Assembly: GCA_036399775.1 (NCBI GenBank)
Contig: DASWMJ010000030.1
Location: forward strand, 62,001 to 126,000
Reading direction: 5' to 3'
DNA from: JADMIH01 sp036399775
GTDB lineage: Bacteria; Chloroflexota; Chloroflexia; QHBQ01; JADMIH01
Length of the DNA stretch: 64,000 nucleotides
Shown here piece after piece: positions 8,572 through 16,680 of the stretch. A program made the position numbers and the translations under genes. The notes beneath the pieces were generated by a model that was given only the letters and a program-made list of their open reading frames with translations, did no database searches and had not been told where the DNA came from. How positions within the stretch are numbered: the stretch's first letter is position 1; each line of letters begins with the position of its first letter.

Positions 8572-9937
8572 GGGAGACCACCATCGTGCCTATGGGTGCC
8601 CATTCGTATATCCACTTGGCGACGTCTACGGGGAGGTTGACGCAGCCGTGGCTCATGGGCTGGCCGAAGTTGTTGTGCCAGAACGCGCCGTGCAGGGCGT
8701 AGCCTGAGTAGAAGTAGAGGGTGTAGGGGACGTTGGGGATGTAGTAGTAGTCGGGGGTGCCCTGGCCGCCCTCCATCTTGGTGGAGCGGTACTTGGCGTA
8801 GACGCGGTAGGTGCCTTCGACGGTGGGGTGCTTGTAGGTGCCGGAACTCATGCGGGAGGAGTAGACAGGCACCTGGCCTTCGTAGGCGGTCATTAGCTGC
8901 GCGCTGATGTTGACATCTACCCACTTGGGGCCGTGCTTGCCCATAGGCACGCTCGGCTGGGGCGCGGCGGTCTTGGCGGGCGGGGCGTTGGACTGGTCGT
9001 TGCCCTTTACGATAGTGAGCACCTGGCCCACGTAGAGCAGGTTGCCGTCGTCGAGGTTGTTCAGTTCCAGCAGGGCGGGGACGGTTGTGTTGAACTTGGC
9101 GGCTATGGAGGAGAGGTTATCACCTGCCTGCACGGTGTATTGTACGGGCTTGCCGGGAGTGGCGTTCGCGGGGGCGGCCACGGGCTGGGGTGTGGTCGTG
9201 GGCACGGCTGCGGGGGGTTTGGCCGTAGATGTGGGGGGCTGGGGCGTGTCGGTGGCAGGTGGCCTGGGCGTGGAGGTGGGGGCGGCGGGCGGCTTGGGCT
9301 GCTCGCCCGGTTTGGGTATGCGTAGTACCTGGCCGATATAGAGCAGGCTGCTGGGCGAGATGCCGTTAGCGGCGGCGAGGGCTTCCCTTGTCACGCCGAA
9401 GCGGGAGGCCAGGGTGATGAGATTATCGCCCGCCTGGACGGTATAAGTGTCGGGGTTGGCCTGCGGTGGGGCGCTGGTAGGTTGGGAGGGCGGCGCGTCG
9501 TTGGGTGCGACGATGCTGAGGACCTGGCCCGTGTAGATGGTGGTGGAAGTGAGGTTGTTGGCGCGCATGAGGGCGTCGGTCGTGGTGCCGAAGCGCAGGG
9601 CGATGCCACTGAGGGTGTCGCCGGGCTGGACTGTGTATTGGCCCGATGCCGGGATGGGCTGGCCGGCGGGGGCGGACGCGGGGCTAGAAGAGGGTATCCT
9701 GAGCACCTGGCCCACGTAGATGGTGCGTGAGGGGAGAGAGTTGGCGGTAACTATAGCGTCTATAGTGGTGTTGTAGCGGGCAGCGATGCCGGTGAGGCTG
9801 TCGCCTGACTGGACGGTGTAGTTGGTGTCGGCGTGGGCTACCCTTGTGACCAGACCGGCGGCGAGAAGCAGGGATACGAAGCCGATCAACACCCACCTGC
9901 CCGGCGCGCTCATGTGGGTGGCAGGTTTATTATTCAC
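8564..9937 (-). CDS. Four-LysM L,D-transpeptidase (YkuD)
   Basis: GTG 9937 is the preferred start: GGAGGA (9948-9943 on this strand) lies 5 bases upstream; the longer frame to 9982 has no ribosome site. The 457-residue protein has a signal peptide or anchor (WVLIGFVSLLLAAGLVT), then four LysM repeats, each starting YTVQxGD and ending YxGQVLxI, separated by Pro/Thr-rich linkers, and a C-terminal YkuD domain. The catalytic motif is HGAFWHNNFGQPMSHGCVNL, with the nucleophile Cys in SHGCVN. The family makes 3-3 cross-links in peptidoglycan or attaches proteins to it; LysM domains bind the glycan chain, so it should act outside the membrane. The gene runs opposite to the rpmH block and its 3' end overlaps the decayed SDR. 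Confidence 0.9.
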   Translation of the reverse strand: MNNKPATHMSAPGRWVLIGFVSLLLAAGLVTRVAHADTNYTVQSGDSLTGIAARYNTTIDAIVTANSLPSRTIYVGQVLRIPSSSPASAPAGQPIPASGQYTVQPGDTLSGIALRFGTTTDALMRANNLTSTTIYTGQVLSIVAPNDAPPSQPTSAPPQANPDTYTVQAGDNLITLASRFGVTREALAAANGISPSSLLYIGQVLRIPKPGEQPKPPAAPTSTPRPPATDTPQPPTSTAKPPAAVPTTTPQPVAAPANATPGKPVQYTVQAGDNLSSIAAKFNTTVPALLELNNLDDGNLLYVGQVLTIVKGNDQSNAPPAKTAAPQPSVPMGKHGPKWVDVNISAQLMTAYEGQVPVYSSRMSSGTYKHPTVEGTYRVYAKYRSTKMEGGQGTPDYYYIPNVPYTLYFYSGYALHGAFWHNNFGQPMSHGCVNLPVDVAKWIYEWAPIGTMVVSHK

Positions 9938-9968
9938 AAATGTCCTCCAGATTAGGGATAATGAGCGG

Positions 9969-9977
9969 TTATCCACA
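9969..9977 (+). promoter_or_regulatory. Consensus DnaA box
   Basis: TTATCCACA matches the 9-base DnaA box exactly. It is the only perfect copy I noticed in the gap between the LysM gene and rpmH, a gap that in many bacteria holds oriC or dnaA. One box does not make an origin. Confidence 0.35.
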
Positions 9978-10098
9978 TCCACGAGATTTTTTGGGTGCTC
10001 GCATCCATCATAGCATGTGTTGGATGCGCGTGCAATAGGTAATTATGTCTAGTTGTCTGCTTGGGGTAGTTTGATGGTAGGGAAGGAACGGGTTTCAC

Positions 10099-10210
10099 CG
10101 CAAAGACGCGAAGGAACGCAAAGTTCGCAAAGGTTCTTGTTGTTTTGGTTTCTAACCGCCAAGACGCCAAGTTTTGGCTGTTTTGAACCGCAAAGGCACA
10201 AAGGGCACGA
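10099..10210. repeat. Degenerate CGCAAAGACGC-type repeats
   Basis: Three imperfect copies of an ACCGCAAAGRCGCNAAG-like word (near 10099, 10157 and 10187). The same word recurs at 15100-15127, 24676-24694 and, inverted, 24801-24827. It is a dispersed intergenic repeat with no coding potential seen. Confidence 0.6.
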
Positions 10211-10388
10211 AGATAATAGAGATAAGGATAGGGTCTAGCGGGCAGGCGAATATACCTAGCGGCTCGGTGGGAGACGCTGCCCCTGGTTGTGCGCGACTGG
10301 CACACCTCTCGGTCCCAGGCCCCGGCTGCCTGTGCCGGTGTGAGGGCACGGACAGCCATTGGGACCTGGGCCGGTGATTAGCAGGGCC

Positions 10389-10493
10389 GAGTACCGAGTA
10401 CCGAGTACCGAGTACCGAGTACCGAGTACCGAGTGCTGAGTGCTGAGTGCTGAGTGCTGAGTGCTGAGTGCTGAGTACTCAGTGGTGAGTTGT
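10389..10493. repeat. Heptad tandem array: 6x GAGTACC then 6x GAGTGCT
   Basis: Fifteen contiguous 7-base units: six exact GAGTACC, six exact GAGTGCT, then GAGTACT, CAGTGGT and GAGTTGT. Both main words reappear inside NRPS adenylation domains (GAGTACC in all five, and CTCAGCA, the rotated complement of GAGTGCT, in the third). The rest of the 10014-10735 gap holds only repeats of the CGCAAAGACGC type and no gene. Confidence 0.95.
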
Positions 10494-10735
10494 CAGCGTT
10501 CGGTAGTTGGTATGCGGCTCTGCTGTTGGAAGGCCGTTGTTAAGGGCGGTTGAGGAGGTTAGTCCTCTATACAGGGGCACCAGCTAGACCCTGAGACCTC
10601 CCGCCGCGTAACGGGAGGGATGAATGCATTCTCTATTAACTTAATCCCTTTTGGGTGGCAAAACGGGACATGTTTTGGTGGGGATTTTGAGAGAAGTTTT
10701 GCACAATTTGCTTGAGTGTGGAAGGGAGGGGATAT

Positions 10736-10764
10736 TTGACACCCCCCTACGCATCACGTATAAT
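10736..10764 (+). promoter_or_regulatory. Consensus sigma-70 promoter of rpmH
   Basis: TTGACA (10736-10741), a 17-base spacer and TATAAT (10759-10764): a perfect match to consensus, 63 bases before rpmH. A strong promoter suits a ribosomal protein gene. Confidence 0.9.
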
Positions 10765-10827
10765 GGCTGGAAATAAACTGGAATATTATGCCCTTAATGA
10801 GGGGCAAGAGGAGAGAGCGAGAGAAGG

Positions 10828-10989
10828 ATGGTTAAGCGTACTTATCAGCCTAAGCGTATTCCGCGCAAGCGGGAGCATGGATTCCTGGCCCGCATGCGCA
10901 GTAAAGGTGGGCGTCGCGTGGTGAACGCACGCCGCGCCAAAGGGCGCTGGCGGCTCACTATCAGCGACCAACCCAAAGGCGTTAGCTAA
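10828..10989 (+). CDS. rpmH: Ribosomal protein L34
   Basis: A 53-residue, very basic protein: MVKRTYQPKRIPRKREHGF, then LARMRSKGGRRVVNARRAKGR. This is the conserved L34 pattern of the 50S subunit. The C-terminal tail (RLTISDQPKGVS) is a few residues longer than the ~44-47-residue norm and resembles the extended form seen in some phyla. GAGAAGG lies directly before the ATG. It is the first gene of the rpmH-rnpA-yidD-yidC-jag-mnmE block, a gene order strongly conserved near bacterial chromosome origins. A long heptad hairpin starts at its stop codon and separates it from rnpA. Confidence 0.95.
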   Translation: MVKRTYQPKRIPRKREHGFLARMRSKGGRRVVNARRAKGRWRLTISDQPKGVS

Positions 10990-11058
10990 TTTTAGATTTT
11001 AGATTTTGGATTTTAGATTTGAAGTTTCGCGGGTAATCCAAAATCTAAAATCTAAAAT
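10989..11058. repeat. Heptad hairpin (AAAATCT units) between rpmH and rnpA
   Basis: AGATTTT-type heptads (10989-11012) are followed by a 22-base spacer and an exact 24-base reverse complement (11035-11058). The right arm continues as one more unit to within a few bases of the rnpA start. RNA would fold into a long AU-rich hairpin that could reduce read-through from the strong rpmH promoter or hide the rnpA start. Confidence 0.9.
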
Positions 11059-11065
11059 CTAAAAT

Positions 11066-11518
11066 GTGGAGACTTTACGGAGCAACGGGCAGTTTGAGCG
11101 GGTACGGCGGGTGGGGCGGACCTGGGCATCGGGGTTGGTGGTGCTGAACGCCGCGCCCAATGGTGAAGGTAGCGTCCGTTGCGGGTTTGTGGCAGGCAAG
11201 AAAGTGGGGGGCGCGGTGGAGCGCAACCGGGCCAGGCGTCTCATGAAGGAGGCGGTGCGACATAGGCTCTCCACGATCAAGCCGGGGTGGGACCTCGTCT
11301 GGATTGCTCGCGCAGGTATCATAGGCGTCAAGCTCGACGCGGTGAGCAATGCTGTGGACGATCTTCTACGGCGGAGCAAGTTGGCCCAGTATGGAGAGGT
11401 CGTAACGGACGGGGCGCAATCGCGTATAATAGATAGAAATAGGGTGGCACCCGCTACCCAAGACACAAGCGTACCGTCAAACTCTATGGAACCCAGGCCC
11501 GGCGCGGAAAGAGAATGA
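11066..11518 (+). CDS. rnpA: Ribonuclease P protein component
   Basis: A 150-residue basic protein with the RnpA signature KKVGGAVERNRARRLMKEAVR and the N-terminal pattern LRSNGQFERVRRVGR. It is the protein cofactor of RNase P, which trims the 5' leader of pre-tRNA. GTG 11066 is the only reasonable start: an in-frame TAA lies two codons before it and the N-terminus aligns with the family. No Shine-Dalgarno is visible because the heptad array runs up to the start. The C-terminal ~35 residues (after about 115) are not conserved in the family. It overlaps yidD by the ATGA at 11515-11518. Confidence 0.93.
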   Translation: METLRSNGQFERVRRVGRTWASGLVVLNAAPNGEGSVRCGFVAGKKVGGAVERNRARRLMKEAVRHRLSTIKPGWDLVWIARAGIIGVKLDAVSNAVDDLLRRSKLAQYGEVVTDGAQSRIIDRNRVAPATQDTSVPSNSMEPRPGAERE

Positions 11519-11751
11519 GAAGACCAGCTTTGTGGCTAATACGCCTTTACCAGCGCACTCTCGCTAAGGCCCTGCCACCCGATACCTGCCGCTTTTATCC
11601 CACTTGCTCGCACTATGGATATGAGGCTATAGAGAAGTATGGGCTATTCAAGGGGGGCGCGATGGCCGCGTGGCGGGTTATGCGCTGCAACCCCTGGAGC
11701 GCGGGTGGGTTTGACCCGGTGCCTCCCGTCCCACAGAAAAAGCACACATAA
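11515..11751 (+). CDS. yidD: Membrane protein insertion efficiency factor YidD
   Basis: A 78-residue protein with the family's conserved core: LIRLYQRTLAKALPPDTCRF, YPTCSHYGYEAI and RVMRCNPWSAGGFDPVP. The cysteines in CRFYPTCS and RCNPW are the hallmark. It is a small membrane-associated factor that assists YidC/Sec-dependent insertion of inner-membrane proteins. The ATG overlaps the rnpA stop, and yidC follows after 18 bases, so the three genes are likely one transcript. Length is within the usual 70-90 residues. Confidence 0.95.
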   Translation: MRRPALWLIRLYQRTLAKALPPDTCRFYPTCSHYGYEAIEKYGLFKGGAMAAWRVMRCNPWSAGGFDPVPPVPQKKHT

Positions 11752-11769
11752 GATAAACGGAGATATGAC

Positions 11770-13017
11770 TTGGATTTAATTACCACAATCTGGGACCCGT
11801 TTTGGCACCTACTACTCAATATCCTTGTGGCGATCAACTCGGTCGTCAATTTCCCCGCCGTCTCCATTATTATTTTCACGCTCTTCATGCGGCTTCTGAC
11901 CGTGCCCCTGACGATGAAGGCGCTAAAATCCTCCCGGAACATGCAGGCCATCCAGCCGAAGATCAAGGAGATACAGAAGCAGTACGGCAAGGATAGGGCG
12001 AAGCAGCAAGAAGAGACGATGAAGCTCTACCAGGAGTACGGCATCAACCCGGCGGCGGGCTGCTTTCCGATGCTGGTGCAGCTTCCCATCTTTCTCGGCC
12101 TCTATAGCGCGTTGCAGTTCACTCTCCAGGCGTTCACGGGCGACGCGGCTCATATCGCGGCCCAGGAAGCTACCTTGCGGTCGGTGTTGTTCAACGACGC
12201 ATGGGTGCCGTTTGCGAACTTTAGCTCCGGTTTCCTGTGGGTGCCCAACCTTGCCCAGCACGATCCGCTCTTCATTTGGCCCGTGCTGTCCGGTATCTTC
12301 CAGTTTGTACAGAGCCGCATGGCTATGCCCCACCGCGACCCCAACCAGCCTATGGACCCGCAGCAGAGGATGATGAATGGTATGATGCAGTTCATGCCGA
12401 TCTATATCGTCTTTATCTCAGCGAACTTCGCGGCGGGTACCGTTATCTACTGGGCGTTCTCAAGCCTGTTCGGCGCGGTGCAGCAATATTTCATCACAGG
12501 CTTCGGCAGCCTGCCCGACCTTCCTGGGCTGGGCTTCCTCCCACGCAAACCGCTCGTGCCGCCCGCGCCGCCCGCCCGCCCGCTTGATGGGGCAGCGAAG
12601 AGCAAGGGTGGCGTGATGACGTGGATGATGTCGAAGGCACAGGAGGCCCAGGAAGCACAGAAGAAGGCCGCCGAGGATGGAGGAAGCAGCGCCGCCACCG
12701 CTGAAACCAAGCCGGAGACGCCACGCGAAACCAGGAGAGAGACTAAGCGAGAAACGAGACCGGAAATAAGGCGGGAGCCGGTACCGGAGGCCAAGACGGA
12801 GCCGGTTATAGCTACTACGGCGAACAATCGCTATAGCTACAGCAGTTCAAGCAAGAAGGCAGCGGCCCCTGCCCCCGCGCCAAAAGTGCGCCACTATGCC
12901 TCGGACGGCAATGGAGCGACAAGTACGAACGGGTCGAGCGGCAACGGCTTCGTAAGTAAGAACGGCGAAGGTGAAGTACCCGCACAATTGCCACGTAAGA
13001 AGCGGAACAAGCGGTAA
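11770..13017 (+). CDS. yidC: Membrane insertase YidC/OxaA
   Basis: TTG 11770 with GGAG about 7 bases upstream starts a 415-residue protein of the short, Gram-positive/Oxa1-like type without the large periplasmic domain of E. coli YidC. Hydrophobic segments follow the YidC order; the first core helix contains IIIFTLFMRLLTVPLTMKAL with the conserved Arg in the membrane groove, followed by the charged cytoplasmic hairpin (IQPKIKEIQKQYGKDRAKQQ) and NPAAGCFPMLVQLPIFLGLY. The C-terminal ~135 residues are a charged, repeat-like tail (RETRRETKRETRPEIRREP) that ends in a basic stretch, as expected of a ribosome-binding extension. It inserts membrane proteins, alone or with Sec. Confidence 0.95.
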   Translation: MDLITTIWDPFWHLLLNILVAINSVVNFPAVSIIIFTLFMRLLTVPLTMKALKSSRNMQAIQPKIKEIQKQYGKDRAKQQEETMKLYQEYGINPAAGCFPMLVQLPIFLGLYSALQFTLQAFTGDAAHIAAQEATLRSVLFNDAWVPFANFSSGFLWVPNLAQHDPLFIWPVLSGIFQFVQSRMAMPHRDPNQPMDPQQRMMNGMMQFMPIYIVFISANFAAGTVIYWAFSSLFGAVQQYFITGFGSLPDLPGLGFLPRKPLVPPAPPARPLDGAAKSKGGVMTWMMSKAQEAQEAQKKAAEDGGSSAATAETKPETPRETRRETKRETRPEIRREPVPEAKTEPVIATTANNRYSYSSSSKKAAAPAPAPKVRHYASDGNGATSTNGSSGNGFVSKNGEGEVPAQLPRKKRNKR

Positions 13018-13021
13018 GTCA

Positions 13022-13145
13022 AGTGCGGAGTGCGGAATGCAGAATGCGGAATAATTGATGGGTGATACCTATAGACATAGAACAGCATCGTCTATAGCCC
13101 GGTCATAACCTACAATCTTCCGCATTCCGCACTCCACATTCCGCA
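13022..13145. repeat. Heptad hairpin (AATGCGG units) between yidC and jag
   Basis: Left arm AGTGCGG, AGTGCGG, AATGCAG, AATGCGG (13022-13049); about 68 bases of spacer; right arm TTCCGCA, TTCCGCA, CTCCACA, TTCCGCA (13118-13145), the reverse complement. TTCCGCA also occurs once inside the heptad insert of the second NRPS adenylation domain. Confidence 0.85.
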
Positions 13146-13167
13146 CTAAGAGAGGGAGGAATAGAGG

Positions 13168-14151
13168 TTGCGACAGGTAGATATTCAGGCCCTCAGCGTT
13201 GAGGAGGCGGTCAGGTTAGCTCTAGAGCAGTTGGGGTGTACGCGGGACCAGGTGAAGGTGGAAGTGCTTGCCACCGATCCGGGTGGTGAAGAGGTCTTGG
13301 TGCGCGTAATCGCTCCCGACAGGCCAGGCTCTTCGGAGGAAGTGTCGCCCAGGGGCAAGCGGACGCTTGCTGATGCGGAGCGCAGGCCGGACCGGGCCTA
13401 CAGGCCGCAACCGCCGCGTGACAGGGAGCGACCGGATAGACCTGACAGAGGGGATAGACCGGAGAGGTTTGATAGAGGAGAAAGGCCCGACAGGTCGGAG
13501 AGATACGTGGGTGGCGACGGCAACAGGTACAACAGGCAGGGTCCGCCGCGCTACCGTGAGAGCGGGCCACCACGGGTTGAAGATGACGTGCCGGGAGAGG
13601 TGCTGCTAGACGAGTCGTTGCAGGTTACAGATGAGACTATGGGCGACCACGCCACGCCCCAGGACGCTATCGCGCCGGTAGCTGCCGAGATTTTGCAGCA
13701 TGTACTGGTGGGGATGAAGTTGCGGGGCACGATCGTGCGGCGCGAGCAGCATGAGGAGGGCGAGGCGGCGTTCCCCGACGATAGCGACTCGGTTGTGCTG
13801 AACGTCGTGGGGCTGAACGAGCGCGATCAGAACCTGCTGATTGGCAGGCGCGGTGAGACTCTTGACGCGGTGCAATTCCTGGTGAACCTCATGCTGGGGC
13901 GCAAAGTGGACCTGTGGGCGCGGGTGGTGGTGGACGTTGAGGGGTACAGGCTGCGAAGGAAGCTGGCGCTGATAAACCTGGCGCGCCGGACGGCAGACCA
14001 GGTGCAGACGCGGCAGCAGGCCATCCCGCTTGAGGCGATGCCCGCGCATGAGAGGCGCATCATCCACATGACGCTGTCCGAGCACCCCGATGTCACGACA
14101 GAGTCGAGCGGGGCCGAGCCGGAGCGCAGAGTGGTAGTGCTCCCCAAGTAG
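13168..14151 (+). CDS. jag: Jag/KhpB RNA-binding protein (Jag-N, KH, R3H)
   Basis: TTG 13168 follows the purine-rich AGGGAGGA. The 327-residue protein has an N-terminal Jag-N domain (residues 1-55; VEEAVRLALEQLGCTRDQVK), a long basic Asp/Arg/Pro linker (about 70-130, RPDRPDRGDRPERFDRGERP), a KH domain with the motif LLIGRRGETLDAVQFLVNLM, and an R3H domain ending MPAHERRIIHMTLSEHP. The R3H core is varied: R-x(3)-H reads RRIIH. KhpB binds many RNAs, usually with KhpA, and affects cell division and envelope growth in Gram-positive bacteria. The RG/DR-rich linker may add RNA binding. It follows yidC as usual, but a heptad hairpin lies between, and a terminator follows. Confidence 0.92.
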   Translation: MRQVDIQALSVEEAVRLALEQLGCTRDQVKVEVLATDPGGEEVLVRVIAPDRPGSSEEVSPRGKRTLADAERRPDRAYRPQPPRDRERPDRPDRGDRPERFDRGERPDRSERYVGGDGNRYNRQGPPRYRESGPPRVEDDVPGEVLLDESLQVTDETMGDHATPQDAIAPVAAEILQHVLVGMKLRGTIVRREQHEEGEAAFPDDSDSVVLNVVGLNERDQNLLIGRRGETLDAVQFLVNLMLGRKVDLWARVVVDVEGYRLRRKLALINLARRTADQVQTRQQAIPLEAMPAHERRIIHMTLSEHPDVTTESSGAEPERRVVVLPK

Positions 14152-14168
14152 GTCGAGCGCGATTACGG

Positions 14169-14195
14169 GGGCAGCCCACAGGCTGCCCTCTTTTT
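14169..14195 (+). terminator. Rho-independent terminator after jag
   Basis: GGGCAGCC (14169-14176), loop CACA, GGCTGCCC (14181-14188), then TCTTTTT. The next start codon is only 10 bases further, so the following kinase needs read-through or its own promoter. Confidence 0.9.
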
Positions 14196-14204
14196 GTACC
14201 AGGA

Positions 14205-15071
14205 ATGAGATTGAGTGATATAGAGGGCCGTCCCGACTACCTGGTGGTGGGGCACGTCACGAAGGACTTGCTGCCTGGGGGAATTAGGGCCGGCGGGACG
14301 GCCAGTTACTCGGCGTTGGCGGCGCAGCGCCTGGGGTTGCAGGCGGCGATAGTGACGGCCTGCGCTCGTGACGACGATTACCTGCTGGATGAGGTAAGGC
14401 AGGCGGGCGTATGGGTATGCTCGATAGAGGCTCCCCACACTACTACTTTCCGCAACATCTATGATGCGCAGGGGCATAGGACGCAGATTATTAGCGCGCA
14501 GGCCAGCCCTATAGCTTATGGGGACATACCGGAGGCGTGGAGGGATGTAGCTATCGTTCATCTCGGCCCCGTAGCGCAGGAGTTGGACGGAAATATGCCC
14601 AGGCTCTTTAAGGAGTGCTTGCTTGGGATCACGCCCCAGGGGTGGATGCGGTCGTGGGATGGGGAGGGGCGCGTTACTCACTCGGCGTGGCCTATAGCAG
14701 CCGCGTTGCGAGACTTGCCGGAGAATAGCTTCCTGGTGCTAAGCATAGAGGACCTGGGTTACGCTCCTACTTTGGTTGATGCTTATGTCAACCTCGCGCC
14801 ACAGGTGGCGATTACAGAGGGGGCGGGGGAAGCCACCATCTATAGTAATGGGAGGGCAGCTAAGGTGCCTGCTTACAGGTCGGAGAGCGTGGACCCGACG
14901 GGCGCGGGGGATGTGTTTGCTACCGCGCTGTTTGTAAGGTATAGAGAGACAGGCGACCCGGAGACGGCGGCCCGCTTCGCGCACGCTGCCGCCGCTATCG
15001 CCATAGAAGGGGCAGGCACGTCAGCCATACCGGATAGGGCGGGTGTGGAGGAGCGGATGCGGGGAACGTGA
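14205..15071 (+). CDS. PfkB-family carbohydrate/nucleoside kinase
   Basis: A 288-residue ribokinase-fold protein. The C-terminal signature VDPTGAGDVFATA holds the catalytic Asp and anion hole of the PfkB family, and the N-terminal GGTASYSALAAQRLG corresponds to the substrate-side glycine motif. The family phosphorylates sugars, nucleosides or related alcohols with ATP; the substrate cannot be read from this sequence. It sits inside the jag-mnmE interval, where it is not part of the usual conserved block, so it is probably a lineage-specific insertion. The ATG at 14205 has a close AGGA just before it; a heptad element follows the stop at once. Confidence 0.85.
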   Translation: MRLSDIEGRPDYLVVGHVTKDLLPGGIRAGGTASYSALAAQRLGLQAAIVTACARDDDYLLDEVRQAGVWVCSIEAPHTTTFRNIYDAQGHRTQIISAQASPIAYGDIPEAWRDVAIVHLGPVAQELDGNMPRLFKECLLGITPQGWMRSWDGEGRVTHSAWPIAAALRDLPENSFLVLSIEDLGYAPTLVDAYVNLAPQVAITEGAGEATIYSNGRAAKVPAYRSESVDPTGAGDVFATALFVRYRETGDPETAARFAHAAAAIAIEGAGTSAIPDRAGVEERMRGT

Positions 15072-15201
15072 TGCGTATTGCGTATTGCGTATTTGTTGAA
15101 CCACAAAGGCACAAAGAGCACAAAGTATTTTGTAGGATTGTAGGTAAGATTTAGAAGTTTTAGGTAATACGCAGTACGTACTACGCAATACGCAATACGC
15201 G
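15072..15201. repeat. Heptad hairpin (TGCGTAT / ATACGCA units) before mnmE
   Basis: Three TGCGTAT units (15072-15092), then a CACAAAG-type repeat (15100-15127), then ATACGCA, GTACGTA, CTACGCA, ATACGCA and ATACGCG (15167-15201), the reverse complement of the left arm with variants. The right arm ends 9 bases before the mnmE ATG. Confidence 0.85.
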
Positions 15202-15210
15202 CAATAGATT

Positions 15211-16611
15211 ATGTACAGTGATACCATAGCAGCTATAGCAACGCCTCCTGGGGAGGGGGGGATTGGGACGGTCAGGCTCAGCGGGGCGGGGGCTGAGGGG
15301 ATACTGGCGCGGATATTTGTGGCTGCTTCGGGAAGAGCGTTTGGGGTTGGGGAGATGGAGTCGCACAGGCTGGTGTTTGGGTATGTGCGTGAGCCTGGGA
15401 GTGGGGAGAATGTGGACCAAGTGTTGGCCGTGCTTATGCGAGGGCCGCACTCGTATACGCGGGAAGATGTAGTGGAGATAGACTGCCATGGCGGCGTGGT
15501 CCCTGTGCAGCGCGTGCTTGGGTTATGCCTTAGAGAGGGCGCGAGATTGGCGCAGCCGGGGGAGTTCACGTTGCGGGCGTTCCTGAATGGGCGGCTCGAC
15601 CTGGCGCAGGCTGAAGCGGTGCTGGATGTCGTGAAGGCGCGCACGGGAGAGGGTCTGCGGCTGGCTGTGGAGCAACTGGGGGGTGGGGTTTCCAGCAGGG
15701 TGAAGGGGATACGCGCCCGGCTGCTGCACGCGCTGGCTCACCTGGAAGCTACTATCGATTTCCCGGAGGACGACGTGCCGCCTGCCGATGTGTCGCCCGA
15801 ATTATTGGACGCGTTGGAAGATTTGCGGGCGTTGATAGAGAGCGCGAGCACGGGTATCGTGCTCAGGCAGGGGGTTCGTACCGCCTTGGTGGGCAGGCCG
15901 AATGTGGGGAAATCGAGCCTGCTGAATGCGTTGCTACGTACCGAGAGGGCTATTGTGACGCCTATTCCTGGCACGACGCGCGATACGCTGGAAGAGGTCG
16001 CGAACGTGCGGGGAGTGCCCCTCGTGCTTACGGACACGGCGGGCCTGCGCGGTCAGCACGAAACGGACGATCCTATTGAGCGGATAGGGATGGACCGCAC
16101 GCGCCGCGCTCTCGCTGAGGCGAACCTTGTGGTGGTGGTGTTCGATAGCTCGGAGGCCCTGACCGACGCTGATGTGGCTATTATCGAGGAAGCGAAGGGG
16201 AGAACACCCGCCCTATGCCTGGCTGTGGTGAGCAAGGCGGACCTGCCGGGTGCGCTTGATGAGGAGAGGCTGAGGGAGATGCTTGGTGGGATCGAGGTGG
16301 TCAGAGCGTCGGCGGTGACGCCTGGGGGGACGGACGCCCTGGAGGAGAAGCTGGCTGGGATGGTGTTGGGGGGCAAGGTAGCGCCCGCGCCGGGGGAGGC
16401 TACTATAACCAGCGTGCGCCACCGGGACGCGCTGGAACGGGCGGAAGGGCACGTGGAGGCGGCGCTGGCTTCCGTAGAGGCGGGCGTGCCTGCGGCGTTT
16501 GTGGCTGTGGATTTGCATAGCGCGTTGGGTGCGCTGGGGGAGATTACGGGGGAGAGCGTGGGGGAGGACTTGCTGGACGAGATATTCCGTAATTTTTGCA
16601 TTGGGAAGTAG
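15211..16611 (+). CDS. mnmE: tRNA modification GTPase MnmE
   Basis: A 466-residue protein of normal length. N-terminal tetrahydrofolate-binding domain (MYSDTIAAIATPPGEGGIGT), central helical domain, and an inserted G domain with P-loop GRPNVGKSSLLNALL, G3 DTAG, and a G4 that reads SKAD instead of NKxD. It ends in the invariant FCIGK; that Cys is needed for the modification. With MnmG it builds the carboxymethylaminomethyl group on U34 of several tRNAs. MnmG/GidA is not in the window. The start matches the family, yet there is no visible Shine-Dalgarno: the heptad array runs almost to the ATG. Confidence 0.97.
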   Translation: MYSDTIAAIATPPGEGGIGTVRLSGAGAEGILARIFVAASGRAFGVGEMESHRLVFGYVREPGSGENVDQVLAVLMRGPHSYTREDVVEIDCHGGVVPVQRVLGLCLREGARLAQPGEFTLRAFLNGRLDLAQAEAVLDVVKARTGEGLRLAVEQLGGGVSSRVKGIRARLLHALAHLEATIDFPEDDVPPADVSPELLDALEDLRALIESASTGIVLRQGVRTALVGRPNVGKSSLLNALLRTERAIVTPIPGTTRDTLEEVANVRGVPLVLTDTAGLRGQHETDDPIERIGMDRTRRALAEANLVVVVFDSSEALTDADVAIIEEAKGRTPALCLAVVSKADLPGALDEERLREMLGGIEVVRASAVTPGGTDALEEKLAGMVLGGKVAPAPGEATITSVRHRDALERAEGHVEAALASVEAGVPAAFVAVDLHSALGALGEITGESVGEDLLDEIFRNFCIGK

Positions 16612-16680
16612 CTTACTTGGCGAGCCTTATACCTTTATATAAGCACAATAAAGTGGGATACAAGTTGGAACTTGATGGCA

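Noticed and set aside
10389..10493. Possible CRISPR array
   Set aside because: The repeats are contiguous 7-base units without unique spacers, and no cas genes are near.
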